Shown: piece by piece, positions 17,694 to 25,757 of the stretch
Layout of the letters: the number at the start of each line of letters is the position of its first letter
How positions within the stretch are numbered: position 1 is the stretch's first letter
Source: Streptomyces diastatochromogenes
GTDB taxonomy: Bacteria > Actinomycetota > Actinomycetes > Streptomycetales > Streptomycetaceae
Assembly (NCBI GenBank): GCA_026913215.1
Contig: JAPTYK010000001.1
Coordinates: 4,774,001 to 4,838,000, forward strand
Direction of reading: 5' to 3'
DNA: 64,000 nt
The notes under the pieces: model-generated
The model's database searches: none
What the model was told of the DNA's origin: nothing
The model's input: only the letters and a program-made list of their open reading frames with translations
Made by a program: the position numbers and the translations under genes

Positions 17694-18089
17694 ATGGCGC
17701 GTCACGCAGACCCCGGACCCCCGCCGCAGCGCCCTCCTCAAGGCCGGTCTCACCGTCACGGCGGCGGGCGCCGCGATGCTCGGCGCGGGTGCCGCGGCGC
17801 AGGCCGCCGCCCCGGTGCCGCTGCCCGTCGACTCGCTGACCAGGACGGACGCCGGCTCGGCCGGGGCGGGCGCGCTGGAGGGCGTCACGCACGGCGTGGG
17901 CCCGCTGACGCGGCTCCAGCTCGACCCGCTGGCCAACACCGGGGTCGACCCGCTGGACAACGGACTGGGCACCCAGGTCGCCGACTTCAAGCCGGTCGGC
18001 ACGAACCTGGTGACCGACCACGTCACGAAGGGCGGAGCGGTCTCCGATCTGCCGGTGGCCGGTCCGCTGACGCGGGGCTGCTTCCGTAG
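17694..18089 (+). CDS. Small secreted alanine-rich protein, twin-arginine-like start
   Basis: About 132 residues after repair of two missing bases (near 17720 and 18069). The N-terminus MARHADPG..RRSALLKAGLTVTAAGAAMLGAGAAAQAA is an RR-containing signal peptide. The mature part has PLTRLQLDPLANTGVDPLDNGLGTQVADFKPVGTNLVTDHVTKGGAVSDLPVAGPLT and ends GLLP. A GGAAGGACC ribosome site precedes ATG 17694. It resembles in style the secreted protein at 11713-12076. No enzymatic motif; exported, function unknown. Confidence 0.65.
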   Translation: MARHADPGPPPQRPPQGRSHRHGGGRRDARRGCRGAGRRPGAAARRLADQDGRRLGRGGRAGGRHARRGPADAAPARPAGQHRGRPAGQRTGHPGRRLQAGRHEPGDRPRHEGRSGLRSAGGRSADAGLLP

Positions 18090-18127
18090 CGCCCCGGCGG
18101 CGTCCACGCGGGCCGGACGCGCGGGTG

Positions 18128-18150
18128 CGGACGCGCGGCCCGCGCGTCCG
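18128..18150. terminator. Hairpin after small secreted gene
   Basis: 11-bp perfect inverted repeat (18128-18138 and 18140-18150) 39 bp past the stop of the secreted-protein gene. Confidence 0.6.
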
Positions 18151-18235
18151 GGCCCGCAAGGACGACGCGGCGTGGCTCTTCGCGACGGGCCTTGACGGCG
18201 TGGCCGGGCTGGTCGGGTGGGCGGGGCATGACGGA

Positions 18236-18268
18236 ACGGCCCCGGGCAGTGCTGCTGCCCGGGGCCGT
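18236..18268. terminator. Hairpin after the deoC-aldehyde dehydrogenase operon
   Basis: Perfect 14-bp arms (18236-18249 and 18255-18268) with a 5-nt loop, 35 bp beyond the stop of the leftward operon. Confidence 0.8.
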
Positions 18269-18302
18269 CCGTCAGGGGTTCCGCACTCCTGGTACGGGAC
18301 TC

Positions 18303-19195
18303 CTAGTAGGAGGAGCCGCTCGCGCCCAGCGAACCCGTCGGGTGCCAGACCGTCTTCGTCTCCAGGAAGGCGGTCATGCGGTCCGTGCCCGGGGACTCGG
18401 CGAAGTCCTCGGTACGGGGGCGCAGGACGCGCTTCAGGTTGTCCGCGGCCGCGATCTCCAGGTCACGGGCCAGCTCGGCGTCCGCGCCCGTCAGGTCGAT
18501 CGCGTTGACGTCCTGGTGGGCCGCCAGGTGCGGGCCCATCTCGGAGGCCTTGCCGGAGAGGATGTTGACCACGCCGCCGGGGAGGTCGGAGGTGGCCAGG
18601 ACCTCGCCCAGGGAGAGGGCGGGAGCGGGGCCTTCTCGCTCGCGATGACGACGGCCGTGTTGCCCGTCGCGATCACCGGGGCGATCACCGAGACCAGGCC
18701 CAGGAAGGACGAGTCCTGCGGGGCCACGACCGTCACGACGCCCGTCGGCTCGGGCGTGGAGAGGTTGAAGTACGGACCCGCGACCGGGTTCGCGCCGCCC
18801 ACGACCTGGGCGATCTTGTCGGTCCAGCCCGCGTACCAGACCCAGCGGTCGATCGCCGCGTCGACGACCGCCGCCGCCTTCGACTTCGACAGGCCCTCGG
18901 CCTCGCCGACCTCGCGGACGAACTGGTCCCGGCGGCCCTCCAGCATCTCGGCGACGCGGTAGAGGATCTGGCCGCGGTTGTACGCGGTCGCGCCCGCCCA
19001 GCCGCCGAAGGCCTTGCGGGCCGCGACGACCGCGTCACGGGCGTCCTTGCGGGAGGAGAGCGGGGCGTTCGCCAGCCACTTGCCCTTGGAGTCGCTCACC
19101 TCGTACACCCGGCCGCTCTCGGAGCGGGGGAACTTGCCCCCGACGTACAGCTTGTAGGTCTTGAAGACGCTCAGCCGCGTCGCCGACTCAGACAT
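18303..19195 (-). CDS. Short aldehyde-dehydrogenase-family protein lacking the catalytic half
   Basis: About 298 residues after one frameshift correction near 18627. It aligns with the N-terminal, NAD-binding half of aldehyde dehydrogenases (YKLYVGGKFPRSESGRVYEVSDSKGKWL, VVAARKAFGGWAGATAYNRGQILYRVAEMLEGRRDQF, GVVTVVAPQDSSFLGLVSVIAPVIATGNTAVV). It then ends with GGVVNILSGKASEMGPHLAAHQDVNAIDL and a divergent tail. The ELGGK Glu and the active-site Cys are absent, so it cannot be a normal dehydrogenase. Its ATG overlaps the preceding ALDH stop by 8 bp. It may be a partner subunit or regulator of the full-length enzyme. Confidence 0.8.
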
Positions 19196-20624
19196 CGAGG
19201 TAGGCCTCCAGACCGTGGCGGCCGCCCTCGCGGCCGAAGCCCGACTCCTTGTAGCCGCCGAAGGGCGAGGTCGGGTCGAACTTGTTGAACGTGTTGGCCC
19301 AGACGACACCGGCCCGGAGCTTGTTGGCGACCGCGAGGATGCGGGAGCCCTTCTCCGTCCAGATGCCCGCCGACAGGCCGTACTGGCTGTTGTTGGCCTT
19401 CGCGACCGCCTCGTCGGGCGTGCGGAAGGACAGCACCGACAGGACCGGGCCGAAGATCTCGTCGCGGGCGATGCGGTGCGCCTGCGTGACGTTCGTGAAG
19501 AGCGTCGGGGCGAACCAGTAACCGGCCGACGGGAGTTCGCACGCGGCGGTCCAGCGCTCGGCGCCCTCCGCCTCGCCCTGCTCCACGAGCGAGGTGATGC
19601 GGGCCAGCTGCTCCGAGGAGTTGATCGCGCCGATGTCGGTGTTCTTGTCGAGCGGATCGCCCAGGCGCAGGGTGCTCAGGCGGCGCTTGAGGGAGTCGAG
19701 CAGCTCGTCCTGGATCGACTCCTGGACCAGGAGGCGCGAGCCCGCGCAGCAGACCTGGCCCTGGTTGAAGAAGATGCCGTTGACGATGCCCTCGACGGCC
19801 TGGTCGATGGGGGCGTCGTCGAAGACGATGTTGGCGCCCTTGCCGCCCAGCTCCAGGGTCACCTTCTTGTCCGTGCCGGCGACCGAACGCGCGATGGCCT
19901 TGCCGACGGCGGTCGAACCGGTGAAGGCGACCTTGTTCACGTCCGGGTGCGCGACGAGGGCCGCGCCCGCCTCCCCGTACCCGGGAAGGATGTTGACGAC
20001 GCCCTTCGGCAGCCCCGCCTGGCGGCAGATGTCCGCGAAGAACAGGGCGGAGAGCGGGGTCGTCTCGGCCGGCTTCAGGACGACCGTGTTGCCGGTCGCG
20101 AGCGCCGGGGCGATCTTCCACGCCAGCATCAGCAGCGGGAAGTTCCACGGGATGACCTGGCCGGCCACGCCCAGCGGACGCGGGTTCGCGCCGTAGCCCG
20201 CGTGGTCGAGCTTGTCGGCCCAGCCCGCGTAGTAGAAGAAGTGCGCCGCGACCAGGGGGAGGTCCGCGTCGCGGGTCTCCTTGATCGGCTTGCCGTTGTC
20301 CAGGGTCTCCAGGACGGCCAGCTCGCGGCTGCGCTCCTGGATGATCCGGGCGATGCGGAAGAGGTACTTGGCGCGCTCGGAACCGGGCAGCGCCGACCAC
20401 TTCTCGAAGGCCTTGCGGGCCGCCTTCACCGCGCGGTCGACATCCTCGGCGCCCGCCTGGGCGATCTCGGCGAGGACCTCCTCGGAGGACGGGGAGACCG
20501 TCTTGAAGACCTTGCCGTCGGCGGCGTCCACGAACTCGCCGTCGATGAACAGGCCGTAGTTCGGCGCGATGTCGACGACCGAGCGCGACTCCGGCGCCGG
20601 TGCGTACTCGAATGCAGATGCCAT
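19188..20624 (-). CDS. NAD(P)-dependent aldehyde dehydrogenase
   Basis: Encodes 478 residues, full family length, intact. GQVIPWNFPLLMLAWKIAPALATGNTVVLKPAE is the cofactor-binding core, LELGGKGANIVFDDA carries the general-base Glu, and FFNQGQVCCAGSRLLVQ carries the catalytic Cys. IFGPVLSVLSF and FGGYKESGFGREGG are C-terminal family motifs. It lies 5 bp after deoC on the same strand. DeoC releases acetaldehyde from deoxyribose-5-phosphate, so oxidation of acetaldehyde is the natural job; that is inferred from context, not from substrate-specific residues. Confidence 0.9.
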   Translation of the reverse strand: MASAFEYAPAPESRSVVDIAPNYGLFIDGEFVDAADGKVFKTVSPSSEEVLAEIAQAGAEDVDRAVKAARKAFEKWSALPGSERAKYLFRIARIIQERSRELAVLETLDNGKPIKETRDADLPLVAAHFFYYAGWADKLDHAGYGANPRPLGVAGQVIPWNFPLLMLAWKIAPALATGNTVVLKPAETTPLSALFFADICRQAGLPKGVVNILPGYGEAGAALVAHPDVNKVAFTGSTAVGKAIARSVAGTDKKVTLELGGKGANIVFDDAPIDQAVEGIVNGIFFNQGQVCCAGSRLLVQESIQDELLDSLKRRLSTLRLGDPLDKNTDIGAINSSEQLARITSLVEQGEAEGAERWTAACELPSAGYWFAPTLFTNVTQAHRIARDEIFGPVLSVLSFRTPDEAVAKANNSQYGLSAGIWTEKGSRILAVANKLRAGVVWANTFNKFDPTSPFGGYKESGFGREGGRHGLEAYLDV

Positions 20625-20629
20625 GTTGA

Positions 20630-21589
20630 TCAGTCCACCGTCACGTAATCGGGGCCGGAGTAACGGCCGGTCGCCAGCTTCTGGCGCTGCATCAGCAGGT
20701 CGTTCAGCAGGCTGGAAGCGCCGAAGCGGAACCAGTGGTTGTCCAGCCAGTCCTCGCCCACGGTCTCGTTGACGAGCACCAGGAACTTGATCGCTTCCTT
20801 GGTGTTGCGGATGCCGCCGGCCGGCTTCACGCCGATCTGCACGCCGGTCTGCGCGCGGAAGTCGCGCACGGCCTCCAGCATGAGGAGGGTGTTCGCCGGG
20901 GTGGCGTTGACCGCGACCTTGCCGGTCGAGGTCTTGATGAAGTCCGCGCCGGCCATCATGCCGAGCCAGGAGGCGCGGCGGATGTTGTCGTACGTGGAGA
21001 GCTCGCCGGTCTCGAAGATCACCTTGAGGCGGGCGCGGTCGCCGCACTCCGCCTTGATCGCGGCGATCTGCTCGAAGACCTCCAGGTACCGGCCGGCGAG
21101 GAAGGCGCCACGGTCGATGACCATGTCGATCTCGTCGGCTCCGGCGGCGATGGCGTCGGCGGTGTCGGCCAGCTTCACGGGGAGCGCGGCGCGCCCGGCC
21201 GGGAAGGCGGTGGCGACGGAGGCGACCTTGACGCCGGAGCCCTTCAGGGCGGCCTTGGCGGTGGCCACCATGTCGGGGTAGACGCAGACGGCGGCGGTCG
21301 TCGGGGTCGTGCGGTCGGTCGGATCGGGGTTGACGGCCTTGGCGGCGAGCGCCCGGACCTTGCCCGGGGTGTCCGCGCCTTCGAGAGTCGTCAGGTCGAT
21401 CATGGAGATGGCCAGGTCGATGGCATAGGCCTTGGCCGTGGTCTTGATCGAGCGGGTACCGAGGGACGCGGCGCGCGCCTCCAGGCCGACGGCGTCGACG
21501 CCGGGCAGCCCGTGGAGGAAGCGGCGCAGCGCACTGTCGGACGTGGTCACGTCGGCGAAAGCGGAAGCTGCGGGTGCAGTGGTGGGCAT
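20630..21589 (-). CDS. deoC: Deoxyribose-phosphate aldolase
   Basis: About 319 residues, the longer actinobacterial type. It cleaves 2-deoxyribose-5-phosphate to glyceraldehyde-3-phosphate and acetaldehyde. VIFETGEL leads to the conserved core, and GADFIKTSTGK carries the Schiff-base Lys. GVKPAGGIRNTKEAIKFL is the phosphate-binding region with the second active-site Lys. ATG 21589 (MPTTAPAASAF) is chosen; an in-frame GTG is 6 bp upstream. It heads an operon with two aldehyde-dehydrogenase-family genes. An operator palindrome lies 19 bp upstream, next to TATGCT, a possible -10. Confidence 0.94.
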   Translation of the reverse strand: MPTTAPAASAFADVTTSDSALRRFLHGLPGVDAVGLEARAASLGTRSIKTTAKAYAIDLAISMIDLTTLEGADTPGKVRALAAKAVNPDPTDRTTPTTAAVCVYPDMVATAKAALKGSGVKVASVATAFPAGRAALPVKLADTADAIAAGADEIDMVIDRGAFLAGRYLEVFEQIAAIKAECGDRARLKVIFETGELSTYDNIRRASWLGMMAGADFIKTSTGKVAVNATPANTLLMLEAVRDFRAQTGVQIGVKPAGGIRNTKEAIKFLVLVNETVGEDWLDNHWFRFGASSLLNDLLMQRQKLATGRYSGPDYVTVD

Positions 21590-21607
21590 GGTCACCAGTC
21601 GAGCATA

Positions 21608-21621
21608 TCTACGCGCGTAGC
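21608..21621. promoter_or_regulatory. Putative nucleoside-regulon operator at deoC
   Basis: TCTACGCGCGTAGC, with a perfect 12-bp CTACGCGCGTAG core. On the minus strand it sits just upstream of TATGCT (possible -10) and 19 bp before the deoC ATG. Confidence 0.75.
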
Positions 21622-21685
21622 GACCTGTACAGGGAGCCCTTCATGGAGCCCGAGGTCACAGGGGTCGGACGGCGTGGTGACTCCT

Positions 21686-21701
21686 GTCACGCGCTCGTGA
21701 C
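21686..21701. promoter_or_regulatory. AfsQ1-box-like site upstream of the 21.8-kb surface protein
   Basis: GTCAC (21686-21690), 6-bp spacer, GTGAC (21697-21701): a match to GTnAC-n6-GTnAC. A third half-site GTGAC is at 21677-21681, so the arrangement resembles that upstream of sigQ. It is 137 bp from the ATG at 21838. Confidence 0.45.
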
Positions 21702-21837
21702 ATGGAGCGGACGGCTCCCGCATACAAGATCAATAGATTCTTTTCAGCAGCCAGCCAGACCTCACCGGACACAGTCGGACCGAGAAAAAGCGGCATGCGA
21801 CTCTCCCATCCACCTGCCTGATTTCACAGGAGTCGTT

Positions 21838-23100
21838 ATGCGCACCGCCCTTCGCACCGCCATCGCCACCGCCCTCGTCGCGGGCGCCGCCCTCACCACT
21901 CCGGCCCTCGCCGCCGGCGCCGCGTTCGCCGCCGACGGCCCGGTGGCCGTCAAGCCGGTCGACGCCGTGAAGCCGGGTGACGGTGCGAAGCAGGCCGATG
22001 CCGTGAAGCCGGCGGGCACGCCGAAGCCGGCGGAGTCCACGAAGCCGTCGGAGGCCGACAAGCCGGCGGAGGCCGATCCCGCGAAGGGCACCCTGGTCCG
22101 GACCGAGACCCTGATCGGCGGCACGATCGCCAAGATCTACAAGGTCAAGGAGCAGAACTACCGCGCCGAGCTCTTCCACCAGGGCAACCCGGTCGGCGTC
22201 CTGGAGGCGGTCACCCGCTCCGTCGCCGGCAACGACAACGGCGAGTTCTTCGTCCTCAACCCGGACGGCACCACCTACAACTGGAACCGCAACTACGTCC
22301 CCGGGGCCACGCCGGGCGTCTACCGCCTCGCCGACGGCACGCTCCTGGAGCTCGCCAGGAAGGACGGCCGCTACGGCCTCCAGCTGATCGAGAACGGAAA
22401 GGGCCGCGGCTTCACCTACCTGAGCGGCTCCCGCCAGGTCTGGACGTACGGCAAGGCCGTCGTCGTCCTGGAGCAGGACGGGGGCTTCGCCGCCTACATT
22501 CCGGGCTCCTCGAAGCAGGCCGCCCCGGAGCTCGTCCAGGGCGCCGGCCACAAGCCCGTCCCGGGCCCCGTCGTCACCCTCGGCAAGTGCACCGTCCAGC
22601 AGGACATCCCCTCGGTCTTCGCGCTGCTCACCGTCACCCTCACCAACGACCTGGAGAAGGGCCCGAAGGCCGTCCTCAAGGACGAGGCCGGCAAGCCGCT
22701 CGTCACCGTCGACCGCGCCCACCCGGCCGACCTGGGCCAGGGCCTCACGATCAAGGGCGCGAACACCGCCACCCCGCAGCTCGGCCAGCGCACCCAGGGC
22801 GGCGACACGCCGTACCGGTGGACCGCCTTCCCGAAGCTCCCCAAGGGCTGCGAGAAGGACGCCACCGCCACCCCGGCGCCCTCCGCCACCACCCCGGCCC
22901 CCGCGGTCAACACCGGCACCACCACCAACAACGGGCAGACCTCCGTCATCCCGAAGGGCGGCGTCGCGGCCGGTGCAGAGTTCGCCGCCCAGGGCGACTC
23001 CACCGCGCTGATCGCCGCCGGCGCGGGCGCGGCCTCCCTCGCCGCCGCGGGCCTCGGCTTCGTCGTCCTGCGCCGCCGCGCCGCCGCCGGCCGCGTCTGA
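21838..23100 (+). CDS. Secreted surface protein with Lys-Pro-rich linker and C-terminal membrane anchor
   Basis: Encodes 420 residues, frame intact, with an ACAGGAG ribosome site. The signal peptide ends near ALAAGAAFAADG. Residues about 40-80 are a repetitive Ala/Lys/Pro/Asp stretch built on VKP-A/D units. A globular domain follows (LIGGTIAKIYKVKEQNYRAELFH, GEFFVLNPDGTTYNWNRNYVPG, CTVQQDIPSVFALLTVTLTN). A Thr/Pro/Ala linker leads to a C-terminal hydrophobic helix and basic tail (GFVVLRRRAAAGRV). No LPxTG or LAxTG motif is visible before that helix. A sortase gene lies about 500 bp downstream. Function unknown. Confidence 0.75.
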   Translation: MRTALRTAIATALVAGAALTTPALAAGAAFAADGPVAVKPVDAVKPGDGAKQADAVKPAGTPKPAESTKPSEADKPAEADPAKGTLVRTETLIGGTIAKIYKVKEQNYRAELFHQGNPVGVLEAVTRSVAGNDNGEFFVLNPDGTTYNWNRNYVPGATPGVYRLADGTLLELARKDGRYGLQLIENGKGRGFTYLSGSRQVWTYGKAVVVLEQDGGFAAYIPGSSKQAAPELVQGAGHKPVPGPVVTLGKCTVQQDIPSVFALLTVTLTNDLEKGPKAVLKDEAGKPLVTVDRAHPADLGQGLTIKGANTATPQLGQRTQGGDTPYRWTAFPKLPKGCEKDATATPAPSATTPAPAVNTGTTTNNGQTSVIPKGGVAAGAEFAAQGDSTALIAAGAGAASLAAAGLGFVVLRRRAAAGRV

Positions 23101-23602
23101 TCGCTCCGCACGCCCCGGCGGGCCCGGGGTCCCGTACTGCGCCTCCGTGTCCGTACGGGACCCCGGGCCCGCGCCCCGCCTCCGTGTCCACACGGTCCCC
23201 GGCCCGCACCCCACCGCGCCGCCGCCCGTACGGCGTCCTCCGGGCTCGTGTGGGGCCCGGGGCCCCGCACCCCGCCTCCGTGTCCGCACGGTCCCCGGGT
23301 CCGCACCTCACCGCGCCGCCGCCCGTACGGCGTCCTTCGGGGTCCTCCGGGGTCCCGCGCCGCGCCTCCGGGCCTGTGCGCGGGCGCCCCTCGGCCCCGT
23401 GCCCGGCCTCCACGCCCGTACGGTCGCCCCTCCGGCCCCGTGTCCGGCCTGCCACGCTCGTACGGTCGCCCTCCGGCCCCGTACCCCGCCTCCCCGCCCC
23501 TTGACCCGAGCCGGGAGCACACCCACCCCAGGCCGGTCGCCGCGTCCGCGCGGTGGCCGGCCGCACTCCTGCTTCCTACTTGAGCCCGTCCGGAGCCCTC
23601 CC
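23101..23602. repeat. GC-rich intergenic tract with 96-bp imperfect tandem repeat
   Basis: A 500-bp stretch with no supported gene. A unit beginning CCCCGCCTCCGTGTCC starts at 23174 and again at 23270, a 96-bp period, with most bases conserved. A shorter element built on CGTACGGTCGCCCCTCCGG recurs three times between about 23400 and 23490. Open frames across it are long in several phases only because stop codons are rare in such sequence. Confidence 0.7.
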
Positions 23603-24232
23603 GTGAGCCGTCGTCCCGTCCGTACCCGTACCGCTTCCGTCCTGCTCGTGGCCGTGGTGGCCGCGCTCACCGGGTGTTCCGGTGGAGGGAGCGGGCGGAG
23701 GTGACCCCGCCCGCGCACATCGCGCGGGCCACGGCCACGGCCCCGCGCCGGAGGGGCCGTGCGGCCGCTGGCGCGCTCGCTGCCGGTGCGGGTCCGGGTG
23801 CCCGCGGCCGGGGTGGACGCGCGGCCGATCCTGGACCTGGGGCTGAACGCCGACGGAACCGTCGAGGTGCCGTCGGTCGCCGAGGCCGACCGGATCGGGT
23901 GGTACGACAAGGGCGTCACGCCGGGAGAGACCGGTCCGGCCGTCCTCATCGGGCACTTCGACACCGTGCGCGGCCCGGCGGTCCTGAAGAACGTGTCGAA
24001 GGTCGGGGTGGGCGACGAGATCACCGTGACCCGGGCCGACGGCACGACGGCCGTCTTCCGGGTCCGGGAACTGGAGCAGGTCGACAAGGACGCCTTCCCG
24101 ACCGCCAAGGTGTACGGGAACACCGCGCGCCCCGAGCTGCGCCTCGTCACCTGCGGCGGGGAACTGGTCGACGGCCACCGGCCCGACAACATCATCGTGT
24201 ACGCGGATCTCGTGGCCGCGCGGGCCGCCTGA
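23603..24232 (+). CDS. Class F-type sortase, lipoprotein-like N-terminus, frameshifted
   Basis: About 210 residues. GTG 23603 starts VSRRPVRTRTASVLLVAVVAALTGCSGG, a signal with a lipobox-like LTGC. The frame breaks once or twice between 23695 and 23750. The catalytic domain then reads RVRVPAAGVDARPILDLGLNADGTVEVP, AVLIGHFDTVRGPAVLKNV (catalytic His), ELRLVTCGGELVDGHRPDNIIVYA (catalytic Cys in LVTC; the equivalent of the active-site Arg is downstream). It is a cysteine transpeptidase acting outside the membrane. Substrate unknown; the preceding anchored protein is a candidate by proximity only. Confidence 0.82.
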
Positions 24233-24266
24233 GCCGTCCCCCGGCGGCTGAGGCACAATCGGCGGC

Positions 24267-24936
24267 ATGACGACCCCCGAGCCGACCCCGAGCCCAGCCA
24301 CGAGCCGAGCCGCGAGTCGACCCCCGCGCAGCCGTCCGCCGCCACCGTCTTCCGGTCGCCCCTCGGCATCGCGAGCGGGGTCTTCCTGCTGATCCTCGCG
24401 GCCCTGTTCGCCGGCGACGCGATGGTCCGCGGCGAGGGCCGCACGCCCTGGTTCGCGCTCGCGGGCCTCGTCCTCGCCGTCCCGCTGATCGTCGCGTTCA
24501 CGATCCGGCCCGCCGTGTACGCCGACGACGACCGGCTCCGGATCCGCAACCCCTTCCGGTCGATCACGCTGCCCTGGGCGACGGTCGCCGACGTCCGCGC
24601 CGGGTACTCCAGCGAGGTCTTCACCCAGGAGGGCGCCAAGTACCAGCTGTGGGCGATCCCCGTCTCGCTGCGCCAGCGCAAGAAGGCCGCCCGCCAGGCC
24701 GCCCGCGCCTCCCAGGACGATCCGCACGGCCGCACCTCCGTCACCGCCGACGTGCGGGACAGCGCCTCCGCATCGCGGCCGGCGACAAGACCGTCGCCGA
24801 CCTGCGCGAACTCGCCGAGCTGCGCGCCGGGACCCCGGGCGCGCAGGGCGAGCCGCAGGTGCGCTGGGCGTACGAGATCGTCGGCCCCGCCGTGGCCGGG
24901 CTGCTGCTCCTCCTGATCCTGATCGCCACCGGCTGA
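24267..24936 (+). CDS. PH-domain-like (bPH) membrane protein, frameshifted
   Basis: About 223 residues after repair. A Pro-rich start (MTTPEPTP) is followed, after a break near 24290, by two hydrophobic helices (GIASGVFLLILAALF, FALAGLVLAVPLIVAF). RPAVYADDDRLRIRNPFRSITLPWATVADVRAGYSSEVF is the bacterial PH-like domain. A second break near 24770 leads to IAAGDKTVADLRELAELR and a C-terminal helix (VGPAVAGLLLLLILIATG). Family members are small membrane proteins of unknown role. Confidence 0.7.
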
Positions 24937-25069
24937 GCCGTACGGGTCACCGGGCCGGATGTCCGAGGGGCAACGGCCCGGTGAAGTGTGCCACCGGCAA
25001 ATGGTTTAGCGCCCAACTGTCACGGCCGTCTCAATAGATTGCCCCTGCCGAGACTGTGGGGTGGGGCGA

Positions 25070-25435
25070 TGACCAAGGGCACAGGTGTGTCCGGGACGCG
25101 TTGTCTGGTCGACATGGGGCCGACGGACGGTACGGATGGCGACTCGTCGCCCAGAACGGAAGGGTCGTCGCGCGGTCGGGGGCTGCTACGACGACCACGA
25201 CGGCTGCCGCGAGGCCTTCGCCGCGCTCTGCGCGGGCACGCGGCCATGGCCGGCGGGTGCAGCACACCGCCGGGGCAACGGCTGGGTGTGGCTCCTCCGC
25301 GACGCCGAGGGGCGCACCGCCGCCCTCTCCGGCCGCTCCTACGAACGCCACTCCACCTGCCGCACCGCCTACGAGCGCTTCCGCGCCCTGATCGCCGCGG
25401 AGGGCACCGCGTGGGTCTCGACCGCCTTACGGTGA
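25070..25435 (+). CDS. YegP/DUF1508-like hypothetical protein, frameshifted
   Basis: Three frames join into about 122 residues: MTKGTGVSGTRCLVDMGP, then DGRYGWRLVAQNGRVVARS, then YDDHDGCREAFAALCAG, and finally NGWVWLLRDAEGRTAALSGRSYERHSTCRTAYERFRALIA. Two repeats of a G-x-Y/W-x-W-R-L...N-G-x-x-x-x-x-S pattern, each followed by a Cys-containing helix, resemble the DUF1508 (YegP) fold. Breaks occur near 25118, 25180 and 25245. Function unknown; start (ATG 25070) tentative. Confidence 0.5.
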
Positions 25436-25740
25436 GGGCCGCCCGGCGCCCGTGCCCGTCGAACGCCTCGCGGTCCGGACCCGGCTCGCGGTGAGGGGCC
25501 CGGCGCCCGGCGTCCGTCGACCGCCTCGCGGTGAACGGCCCCGAGGCCCGGCGCCCATCGAACGCCTCGCGGCGAACGGCCCGGCGCCCGGCGCCCGTCG
25601 GCCGCCTCGCGGCGAACGGCCCCGAGGCCCTCGGCCGCCTTGCGCCGCGGGCCCGGGTCCCTCAACCGCCGTACGGTGAACGGAAGTTGCCCCGCGCACT
25701 CCCCTCGTTCACATCGCGTCGCGCGCGAGGCAACCGGGCC
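25436..25740. repeat. Degenerate ~40-bp tandem repeats, no gene
   Basis: A 13-bp core close to GAACGCCTCGCGG recurs at about 25461, 25519, 25560 and 25600, separated by GC-rich sequence. No protein in any frame looks real. The tract directly precedes the pstC-like gene and could hold its promoter at its right end (25680-25757). Confidence 0.65.
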
Positions 25741-25757
25741 GGACTTACGTCCTTCCC

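Noticed and set aside
25436..25757. PHO boxes upstream of the Pst-like cluster
   Set aside because: GGTGAAC (reverse of GTTCACC) occurs within the repeats, but copies are not 11 bp apart as direct repeats. A clear PHO box is not present.
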